DNA of 45,230 nt, from the NCBI GenBank assembly GCA_015068155.1, contig SVLC01000010.1, positions 1 to 45,230 on the forward strand, read 5' to 3'. This document shows, piece after piece, positions 32,447 to 39,667 of this stretch. Both the position numbers and the translations under genes were made by a program. The first letter of the stretch is position 1, and each line of letters starts with the position of its first letter. Origin of the DNA: Oscillospiraceae bacterium. GTDB lineage: Bacteria > Bacillota > Clostridia > Oscillospirales > Oscillospiraceae. A model generated the notes under the pieces. The model did not search any database. It was not told where the DNA came from and was given only the letters and a program-made list of their open reading frames with translations.

Positions 32447-34027
32447 ATGCAAACTACGCAACACACTTCCCTTCCGGTACGCATCGGCAAGGCCATCGGC
32501 ATCGTTTTGCTGTGCCTGCTGATCACCCTGGCATTTTTGGCTTTTTTCTCTGCTGCCTGGTATGTGCGGGTCTACGGCCGCATCGGCTTTGACTCGGTGC
32601 TTTACACCCTCACCGGCGGTTTGGGCGGTGTCAGCACCGACCTGGTATCCAAATATCTCTCCGGCGCCGTACTGCCGGCGCTGCTTTGTGCTTTGGTGGT
32701 CTGCGGCGTGCTGTTCTGGGAGGGCAAGCCTTTGGTGCGGATCCGCCGCTTTACCCTCTTCCCGCTGCAGCGATGGCTGGCCTCCGTCTTGGCTGTGGCG
32801 CTGAGCCTGGGGCTGCTGATCCACGCCGCCTTTAATGTGGAATTCGTGCAGTATGCGATCAATTCCAACCGCACCGGCCTGATCTATCAGGATGCGTATG
32901 TGGATCCCAGTACCGCCAACATCACTTTCCCGGAGCAGAAGCGAAACCTGATCTACATAATGCTGGAATCCATGGAAACCAGCTACCTGGACAAGGGAAT
33001 GGGCGGCGCTTTGGACTATAATCTGATCCCGGAGCTGACCGAGCTGGCCCAGGACAATATCAATTTCTCCCACAACGAATATGTGGGCGGATTCCGGGAA
33101 GTCACCGGCACCAGTTGGACCATCGGCGCCATGGTGGGCCACACCTCCGGCGTCCATCTGAAGGTGCCCGAGGGCATCACCGACTGGCAAAACGGCTACG
33201 GCACCCAGGGTGAATTTCTGCCCGGCGTTACCAGCATCACCTCCATTTTGAAAGAGCAGGGTTACAACCAGGCCCTGATGGTGGGCTCCGATGCCGGCTT
33301 TGGCGGCCGGGAAACCTATTTTGAGACCCACGGTATCGATGCCATTTACGATCTGTATACGGCATGGTACGACAACACCGTGGAATACGGCTACTGGAAC
33401 AACTGGTGGGGCTTCGAAGACGAGATCCTTTACAACTACGCCCAGAATGTCATCACCCAAATGGCCCAGCAGGATCAGCCCTTCGCCTTTACCATGCTCA
33501 CCGTGGATACCCACCACATCGGCGGCTATTGCTGCGGCCAATGCGTGGACCAGTATGAAGAGCAATACGAAAATGTGATCTCCTGCGCTTCCCGGCAGGT
33601 GTATCGCTTTATTCAGTGGATCATGGAGCAGCCCTTCTACGAAAACACCACCATTATCATCACCGGCGATCACTGCTCCATGGACCGGGGGTATTTCAAC
33701 CGGAATGTGGACGCGGATTATGAGCGCCATGTGTACAATTGCTTCATCAACGCGGCAGCCACCCCCTTCCAGGCGCAAAACCGTCAGTTCTGCGCCCTGG
33801 ATATGTTCCCCACCACCCTGGCAGCCATGGGCTGCACCATCGAGGGGGAACGGCTGGGCCTGGGCACCAATCTGTTCTCCGGCCGGCCCACGCTGATCGA
33901 GGAAATGGGATATACGAAGTTCTGCACCGAGCTGTCGAAAAAATCCCAATACTATATCGACAATTTCTACGGGGAGATCAAGGAAGTCATCCCCACCACC
34001 AAACCCACCGAATCCACCACCGGCTGA
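32447..34027 (+). CDS. LTA synthase-family / phosphoglycerol transferase-like membrane sulfatase-fold protein
   Basis: A 526-residue protein. Three predicted membrane helices in the first 145 residues (about 17-40, 85-102 and 118-138) precede an extracellular alkaline-phosphatase-fold domain. Catalytic landmarks of the LtaS/MdoB family are NLIYIMLESMET (metal-binding Glu), EVTGTSWTIGAMV (nucleophilic Thr) and ITGDHCSMDRG (metal-binding Asp and His). It probably transfers glycerol-phosphate or another lipid-derived head group to an envelope glycan or lipid. Canonical LtaS has five membrane helices, so the shorter anchor argues for a related transferase rather than LtaS itself. The C-terminus is Thr/Pro-rich. 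A 93-residue gene follows after 15 bases. Confidence 0.87.
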   Translation: MQTTQHTSLPVRIGKAIGIVLLCLLITLAFLAFFSAAWYVRVYGRIGFDSVLYTLTGGLGGVSTDLVSKYLSGAVLPALLCALVVCGVLFWEGKPLVRIRRFTLFPLQRWLASVLAVALSLGLLIHAAFNVEFVQYAINSNRTGLIYQDAYVDPSTANITFPEQKRNLIYIMLESMETSYLDKGMGGALDYNLIPELTELAQDNINFSHNEYVGGFREVTGTSWTIGAMVGHTSGVHLKVPEGITDWQNGYGTQGEFLPGVTSITSILKEQGYNQALMVGSDAGFGGRETYFETHGIDAIYDLYTAWYDNTVEYGYWNNWWGFEDEILYNYAQNVITQMAQQDQPFAFTMLTVDTHHIGGYCCGQCVDQYEEQYENVISCASRQVYRFIQWIMEQPFYENTTIIITGDHCSMDRGYFNRNVDADYERHVYNCFINAAATPFQAQNRQFCALDMFPTTLAAMGCTIEGERLGLGTNLFSGRPTLIEEMGYTKFCTELSKKSQYYIDNFYGEIKEVIPTTKPTESTTG

Positions 34028-34042
34028 TATCAGGAGGAACCT

Positions 34043-34324
34043 ATGGAAGAAAAATTTGTGGAAATTTGGCTGGCCAATCGGGCCAAAGCCATGCAAATGG
34101 GCATCCGGATGCGTCCGGTAGAAGCCGCGGAGGCCATGAAGACCGCCCATCGCTGGCTCTCCGGCAGTCGGGAAAGCGACGGTTTTTCCATTTTGGCAGA
34201 CAAGCGCCATCTGGAGCTGAGCCTGGAGGCCCTGGTCATCGACAAGCGATTCACCGCCCTGTTTACCGACGAAGAAGCCAACACCGCGCTGGAACGGCTG
34301 CTTTGGGCAGGTTACCGATTTTAA
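34043..34324 (+). CDS. Hypothetical protein, 93 residues
   Basis: A soluble alpha-helical protein that I do not recognise. It begins MEEKFVEIWLANRAKAMQMG and ends in LERLLWAGYRF. CAGGAGG is 7 bases upstream of the ATG. It lies 15 bases after the LtaS-family gene and ends just before a terminator, so it is the second gene of that operon. No cysteines, signal peptide or membrane segment. Confidence 0.75.
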   Translation: MEEKFVEIWLANRAKAMQMGIRMRPVEAAEAMKTAHRWLSGSRESDGFSILADKRHLELSLEALVIDKRFTALFTDEEANTALERLLWAGYRF

Positions 34325-34329
34325 CACCA

Positions 34330-34362
34330 TGTAAGGCTGGGCTATGCTCGGCCTTACATTTT
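34330..34362 (+). terminator. Intrinsic terminator
   Basis: TGTAAGGC (34330-34337) pairs with GCCTTACA (34351-34358) and is followed by TTTT. Confidence 0.8.
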
Positions 34363-34373
34363 GCAAATCAGCA

Positions 34374-34402
34374 TTGAAAAATCCCGCATTTTGGGTTAGT
34401 AT
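34374..34402 (+). promoter_or_regulatory. Promoter of the DUF2461 gene
   Basis: TTGAAA (34374-34379), 17 bases, TAGTAT (34397-34402). Confidence 0.6.
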
Positions 34403-34421
34403 ATAAGATGAGGTGAAATAT

Positions 34422-35069
34422 ATGTTTGAAGGCTTTTCTCCGGAAACCGTGGATTTTCTCTGGGGTATCCGGCTCAATAATAATCGGGAATGGTTTTTGC
34501 AAAACAAGCCCAATTATGTAAAATATCTGTACGAACCCATGAAAGCGCTGGGCCAGGCGCTGTTTCAGCCTTTTCTGGACCGCCCCGGCGAATTACTGAA
34601 GGTCAGCCGCATCTATCGGGATGCCCGGTTGCATCATCCGGTGCCCTATAAGGAAAGTCTGTGGCTGTGCATCCGGCAGGATGTGGCCTGGTGGGGCGAA
34701 AATCCCTGCCTGTTTTTGGAGATCAATCCCGAGGGCATCGACTATGGCTTTTTCATCTGGCAGCCCCGGGTGGCTACCATGGAGGCCTTCCGCCAGGATA
34801 TTGCCGCCCGGCCGGAGCCGTTCCTGGAAATGATGCAAAAAGCGGAGCAGGCCGCGGGGATGCCCATCACCGCCGAATGCTACAAGCGGCCCAAACCCAC
34901 GGAAGATCCCCGGCTGGCGCCCTATTTTGCCTGGAAAAAGCAGATCGGCTGCATCCGCCACGAGGACTTCAGCCCGGAAACCTTTTCTCCGGAATTGGCG
35001 CAGCGGGCAGCAGGCTTTTTTGAGGCGCTGATGTCGGTGTATGACTATTTCAATCAGTTCAAAGTGTAA
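34422..35069 (+). CDS. DUF2461 domain protein
   Basis: A 215-residue cytoplasmic protein of the DUF2461 family, recognised by FEGFSPETVDFLWGIRLNNN at the N-terminus, then REWFLQNKP, the central KVSRIYRDARLHHPVPYKES and IDYGFFIWQP. Function is unknown across the family. The ATG at 34422 is preferred because GATGAGGTG is 6 bases upstream; a GTG three codons earlier lies inside that site. The dapF gene starts 22 bases after its stop codon, so the two are probably cotranscribed. Confidence 0.88.
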   Translation: MFEGFSPETVDFLWGIRLNNNREWFLQNKPNYVKYLYEPMKALGQALFQPFLDRPGELLKVSRIYRDARLHHPVPYKESLWLCIRQDVAWWGENPCLFLEINPEGIDYGFFIWQPRVATMEAFRQDIAARPEPFLEMMQKAEQAAGMPITAECYKRPKPTEDPRLAPYFAWKKQIGCIRHEDFSPETFSPELAQRAAGFFEALMSVYDYFNQFKV

Positions 35070-35091
35070 AGATCCCAGCGAGGAGACTGCT

Positions 35092-35877
35092 ATGAAAATT
35101 TGGTATATGAACGGTGCGGGCAACGACTTTATGGTGATGGATGCCCGTGGGATGAACCCGGATCTTGAAAAGCTGGCCGTGTCGCTTTGCGCCCTGCGGA
35201 ACGCCGACGGGTTTATGGCCATTGACTACTCCGAAACCGGGGATTTTCGTCTGCATTTCTACAATTCCGACGGTTCCCGGGGCGAAATGTGCGGCAACGG
35301 CAGCCGCTGCATCTGCCGCTTCGCCTACGAAAACGGTATCGCCGGAGAATCCATGACGATGCAGACCGACGCCGGCATCGTTTATGGCTGGCGCTTGGAC
35401 GAAAAACAATACCGGGTGCGGCTGAACAACCCCGGGGTTTTGGATCTGAACCGGAAACCGGACACCGCCTATGTGGAACTGGGCTGCCCCGGCGTGCCCC
35501 ACGGCATCCGGCAGATCCCGGGATTGCGCTGGGAGGACCGGGAAGCGCTGCGGGACACCGCCAAAGCGCTGCGCTTTGACGCCGCTTTCCCCAAAGGCGC
35601 CAACATCAATTTCTTTACCTGGCTGGCGGATGACCGCATCCGCATTTTGACCTATGAACGGGGCGTGGAGGATTATACCCTGGCCTGCGGCACCGGTACC
35701 GCATCCGCTGCCTGCGCCCTCTATGCTGCCGGCAAACTGCCCGGCCAGCGGCTGGTGGCGGAAAATCCCGGCGGCACCCTGACGGTGGATCTGCAGACCG
35801 AAGACGGCCAGATCACCGCCGTCTATCTGGAGGGGCCCACGGAGATCGTGGAAATTATGGAAGTGGATATTGGGTAA
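35092..35877 (+). CDS. dapF: Diaminopimelate epimerase
   Basis: A 261-residue DapF, converting LL- to meso-diaminopimelate for lysine and peptidoglycan synthesis. It uses two cysteines as acid and base: Cys67 in GEMCGNGSRC and Cys199 in LACGTGTASAACA, both present. The N-terminal NGAGNDFMVMD is typical. It is slightly shorter than the usual 270-280 residues. The start has GAGGAG 8-13 bases upstream. It lies downstream of the DUF2461 gene. Confidence 0.96.
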   Translation: MKIWYMNGAGNDFMVMDARGMNPDLEKLAVSLCALRNADGFMAIDYSETGDFRLHFYNSDGSRGEMCGNGSRCICRFAYENGIAGESMTMQTDAGIVYGWRLDEKQYRVRLNNPGVLDLNRKPDTAYVELGCPGVPHGIRQIPGLRWEDREALRDTAKALRFDAAFPKGANINFFTWLADDRIRILTYERGVEDYTLACGTGTASAACALYAAGKLPGQRLVAENPGGTLTVDLQTEDGQITAVYLEGPTEIVEIMEVDIG

Positions 35878-35960
35878 ACGGTTGTGCATCCGCCCTCCCA
35901 GCAGGAGAAGGCCTTGCTTTGCGCCGCAACCATTTACCGCGCTCTTAGGAGGTGGGACTT

Positions 35961-37742
35961 TTGATTTTAGGAAAACATATTAACCGTTATTATCTGCGGT
36001 ATGGCTTTTGGCTGCTTTTGGGCCTGGCATCGCTGGTGCTGGTAGACGTGCTGCAGCTGCAAATCCCTAAATTTTATCGCATGGTCATCGACGGCATGAC
36101 CTACGGCCAGGTAGCGCTGGCGGATGGCCCGGCAGCGTTTACCATGGATTTCGTGCTGGATGTCATCTGTATGCCCATGATCCTGGTGATCGTTTTTATG
36201 ATCTTTGGCCGTTTTCTCTGGCGCATCTGCTTCTTCGGCAGCGCCGTACGGCTGGAAGAGGACCTGCGCAACCGGATGTTTGGACACGCCAAGGAGCTGA
36301 GCCGGGAATACTACCAGGTCAACAAGGTGGGCGATCTGATGAGCCTGTTCACCAACGACCTGGACACGGTGCAGGAATGCTTCGGCTGGGGCGTGATGAT
36401 GTTCTTCGACGCCATTTTGATGGGCAGTCTGGCCATTTGGGATATGTGGAAAATGGACCGGATGCTGACTCTGCTTTCCCTGATCCCCATGGGTTTTTTG
36501 CTGGTTTCCGCCACCATCGTCGGTAAGCGGATGGCGAAAAAATGGGATATCCGCCAGGAGGCCTATGCCCGGTTGTCGGATTTTTCCCAGGAGAGCTTCT
36601 CCGGCATCGCCGTGATCAAGGCCTTTGTCAAGGAAGCCAAGGAACTGTGGGCTTTCAAGAAGCTGAATGTGGAAAACGAAGCGGCCAATGTGGACCATAC
36701 CAAAATCTCGGTGCTGTTCCGGGTGCTGGTGACGCTGTTTGTGGAAAGCGTGATCTGCATTATTTTGGGTTACGGCGGTTATCTGGTGCATCAGGGACGG
36801 TTCACCGGCGGCCAGCTGATGGAATTTATCGGCTACTTCAACGCGGTGATCTGGCCCATTATGGCAGTTTCCGAGCTGATCGACATGACCAGCCGGGGCA
36901 AAGCCTCTCTGGCAAGAATTTCCGAACTGCTGGATGCCCCCATCCATGTCACCGACCGGCCCGGCGCAGTGCCTTTGGAAAATATCCAGGGCCGCATCGA
37001 ATTCAGAGATCTGACCTTCCGGTATCCCGACAGCGAATTTGACGCGCTGAAAAAGGTTTCCTTTACCATCGAACCCGGCGAAAATGTGGGTTTGGTGGGC
37101 AAGACCGGCTCCGGCAAAACCACCCTGGTGGATCTGATCCTGCGGACCTACAATGTGCCCGACGGCACACTGTTTATCGACGGACAGGATGTAAACGATC
37201 TGACCATCCGATCCGTCCGGGAAAGCTGCGCCTATGTGCCCCAGGATAATTTTCTGTTCTCCGACACCATTGAAAACAACATCGCTTTCGGTGTGGACAA
37301 CGGCAACAGCGACAAGGTGGCCTACGCCGCCAAGCTGGCAGATATCCACGAAAACATCTCCGACTTTACCCAGGGCTACGAAACGGTGCTGGGCGAACGG
37401 GGCGTCACCGTTTCCGGCGGTCAAAAGCAGCGTATTTCCATTGCCCGGGCGCTGATGAAGGATGCCCCCATTCTGATCCTGGACGATTCGGTATCCGCGG
37501 TGGACACCAAGACCGAAACCACCATTTTGCAGAATCTCCGGACCACCCGGGCCGGCAAAACCACCATTCTCATCGCCCACCGGATCTCCACCATCGAAAA
37601 AATGGACAAGATCCTGTTTATCGACGATGGCTGTCTGGCGGCGATGGGGCCCCACGAGACCCTGTACGCCACCAACAAGGCCTACCGGAAAATGGTAGAC
37701 CTGCAGCGGCTGGAAGAGGAAGGAGGCAAGCACAATGGCTGA
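35961..37742 (+). CDS. ABC exporter half-transporter, subunit 1 (degenerate Walker B)
   Basis: A 593-residue type IV ABC half-transporter: six membrane helices (about 1-310), then the ATPase domain. Walker A is VGKTGSGKTT, the signature VSGGQKQR, and Walker B ILILDDS, in which Asp replaces the catalytic Glu. The H-loop IAHRIS is intact. This matches the degenerate-site half of heterodimeric exporters such as BmrC/BmrD (YheI/YheH) or TM287/288. The start is the TTG at 35961, 6 bases after AGGAGGTG; the GTG at 35952 lies within that site. It overlaps the next half-transporter by eight bases. Likely exports drugs or peptides; substrate unknown. Confidence 0.92.
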   Translation: MILGKHINRYYLRYGFWLLLGLASLVLVDVLQLQIPKFYRMVIDGMTYGQVALADGPAAFTMDFVLDVICMPMILVIVFMIFGRFLWRICFFGSAVRLEEDLRNRMFGHAKELSREYYQVNKVGDLMSLFTNDLDTVQECFGWGVMMFFDAILMGSLAIWDMWKMDRMLTLLSLIPMGFLLVSATIVGKRMAKKWDIRQEAYARLSDFSQESFSGIAVIKAFVKEAKELWAFKKLNVENEAANVDHTKISVLFRVLVTLFVESVICIILGYGGYLVHQGRFTGGQLMEFIGYFNAVIWPIMAVSELIDMTSRGKASLARISELLDAPIHVTDRPGAVPLENIQGRIEFRDLTFRYPDSEFDALKKVSFTIEPGENVGLVGKTGSGKTTLVDLILRTYNVPDGTLFIDGQDVNDLTIRSVRESCAYVPQDNFLFSDTIENNIAFGVDNGNSDKVAYAAKLADIHENISDFTQGYETVLGERGVTVSGGQKQRISIARALMKDAPILILDDSVSAVDTKTETTILQNLRTTRAGKTTILIAHRISTIEKMDKILFIDDGCLAAMGPHETLYATNKAYRKMVDLQRLEEEGGKHNG

Positions 37743-39630
37743 GTACCTTCCCCTTTTGATCGCAGGTGGTATCATCGGTTTATTCACCACCTTGTTTCTG
37801 GTGGCTTGGGCCATCCTGCGGCGTAAAAAGGAGGATATGACCGACCGGGAACGGAATATGTCCGACCGGGAGATCATCCTCCGATTGCTGGGTTACGCCA
37901 AGCCCTACTGGAAAAGCTTCGTGGCCGTAGGCATCATCATGCTCTTCTCCATCGGCTACGAGATCGCTGCGCCCCTGCTGATGGGCGCCATTCAGGGCCT
38001 TATCAAACAGGGCCAATTCCCTCTGCAGCAATTGTATGCCTATGTAGCCATCTATGCCAGCATTTTGGCGGTGAGCCTGGTATGCACCTACCTGCAGGCC
38101 ATGATCCTGCAGAAAACCGGACAAAAGATCCTTTCCCAGATCCGGCTGGATGTGTTTACCCGGGCAGAGACCTTGAGCCACGCCCAGCTCAACCACATTC
38201 CCGTGGGCAAGCTGGTGACCCGGGTAACCAATGATCCCAACTCCATTTCCTATATGTTCACCAATATTTTGGTGACCCTGGCCAAGAATTCTCTGGTGGT
38301 CATCGGCATTTTGGCAGCCATGCTGCTGGTGAACTATGCGCTGACGCTGATGGTGCTGTGCTTTGTACCCTTTGTGGTGCTGTTTACCATCATCTTCCGT
38401 CAGTTCTCCCGGCGGGTCCATCGCCAGGTCAGCAACGCCACCACGGATATCAACACCTATCTTTCCGAAAATCTCTCCGGCATGAAGATCACCCAGGTCT
38501 TTAACCGGGAGGCGGAAAAAATGGCTGCCTTTGCCGCCCGCAGCAAAAAACTGCGGCAAGCCAAGGTGGGCCGGATGTATGTATTCGGCATTTTCCGGCC
38601 GATGGTGTTCATGCTCTTCGTGTCCGCCCAGCTTTGCCTGTTCTATTTCGGCGCCAAGGGCTATATTCAGGACCGTCCGTTCCTGGGCCAGTTGGTCACC
38701 AGCGAGATCGTGACCATTTTCTACGGCTATATTTCCCGGTTCTTTAACCCCATCCAAACCCTGGCGGAGCAATTTGATATGCTGCAGCGGTCCTTTGCCT
38801 CGGCAGAAAAGATCTTCACCATTTTGGACATGGAGCCGGAGGTGGTGGATACGCCGGATGCCATCGAGCTGGATACCATTCGGGGCGAAATTGAATTTAG
38901 GGACGTTTGGTTTGCCTATGAGCCGGAGGAATGGGTACTCAAAGGCGTATCGTTCCATGTGGAGCCGGGTCAGACCGTGGCCTTCGTAGGCGCCACCGGC
39001 TCCGGCAAAACCACCATTCTTTCTTTGATCTGCCGCAATTATGACATTCAGTCCGGTCAGATCCTGATCGACGGCATCGACATCCGCAAGATCCGGATCT
39101 CCTCTTTGCGGCGGCATTTCGGTCAGATGCTGCAGGATGTGTTCCTGTTCTCCGGCGATATCCGGCAGAATATTCTGCTGCGCAGCGAGGGCATCTCCGA
39201 CGGGGAAGTAATGGAAGCCTGCCGCTATGTCAACGCCGACAGCTTCATCGGCAAGCTGGAAAAAGGGCTGGATGAGCCGGTACGGGAGCGGGGCAACAAT
39301 TTCTCCGCCGGTCAGCGGCAGCTATTGAGCTTCGCCCGCACCATTCTCCACAAGCCCAGCGTAATGATCCTGGACGAAGCCACCGCCAATATCGACACGG
39401 AGACGGAACTGCTGATCCAGGATTCCCTGGAAAAAATGCGAAATATCGGCACGATGCTGATCGTCGCCCACCGGCTTTCCACCATCCAGCACGCGGATAA
39501 CATCATCCTGCTGCGGCAAGGGCAGATCGTGGAACAGGGTACCCATCAGCAGCTGCTGCAGCAAAAAGGACTGTATCACCAGCTCTATACCCTGCAGTAT
39601 CAAAAGCAGCAATTGCTGGACGAAGCATAA
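37735..39630 (+). CDS. ABC exporter half-transporter, subunit 2 (canonical Walker B)
   Basis: A 631-residue partner half-transporter. It has an extra N-terminal helix (about residues 5-27) and a basic linker before the six-helix core, then the ATPase domain. Walker A is VGATGSGKTT, the signature the variant FSAGQRQL, and Walker B VMILDEAT with the catalytic Glu. The SAGQ signature here and the Asp Walker B in subunit 1 would form the same composite degenerate ATP site, leaving one consensus site. This complementary pattern supports an obligate heterodimer. Its ATG overlaps the stop codon of subunit 1 (ATGGCTGA). Confidence 0.93.
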   Translation: MAEYLPLLIAGGIIGLFTTLFLVAWAILRRKKEDMTDRERNMSDREIILRLLGYAKPYWKSFVAVGIIMLFSIGYEIAAPLLMGAIQGLIKQGQFPLQQLYAYVAIYASILAVSLVCTYLQAMILQKTGQKILSQIRLDVFTRAETLSHAQLNHIPVGKLVTRVTNDPNSISYMFTNILVTLAKNSLVVIGILAAMLLVNYALTLMVLCFVPFVVLFTIIFRQFSRRVHRQVSNATTDINTYLSENLSGMKITQVFNREAEKMAAFAARSKKLRQAKVGRMYVFGIFRPMVFMLFVSAQLCLFYFGAKGYIQDRPFLGQLVTSEIVTIFYGYISRFFNPIQTLAEQFDMLQRSFASAEKIFTILDMEPEVVDTPDAIELDTIRGEIEFRDVWFAYEPEEWVLKGVSFHVEPGQTVAFVGATGSGKTTILSLICRNYDIQSGQILIDGIDIRKIRISSLRRHFGQMLQDVFLFSGDIRQNILLRSEGISDGEVMEACRYVNADSFIGKLEKGLDEPVRERGNNFSAGQRQLLSFARTILHKPSVMILDEATANIDTETELLIQDSLEKMRNIGTMLIVAHRLSTIQHADNIILLRQGQIVEQGTHQQLLQQKGLYHQLYTLQYQKQQLLDEA

Positions 39631-39637
39631 ACAAAAG

Positions 39638-39667
39638 CGGGATGCACATTGTGCATCCCGTCTTTTT
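39638..39667. terminator. Bidirectional intrinsic terminator
   Basis: CGGGATGCAC / GTGCATCCCG stem with ATT loop, T-rich on the plus side (TCTTTTT) and CTTTTGTTT on the minus side. Confidence 0.9.

Noticed and set aside
32426-34513. A 695-codon minus-strand frame opposite the LtaS-family gene
   Set aside because: Spans three real plus-strand genes, a terminator and a promoter; no recognisable domain.
35967-37877. A 636-codon minus-strand frame opposite the ABC transporter
   Set aside because: Shadow of subunit 1, whose Walker and signature motifs are unambiguous on the plus strand.
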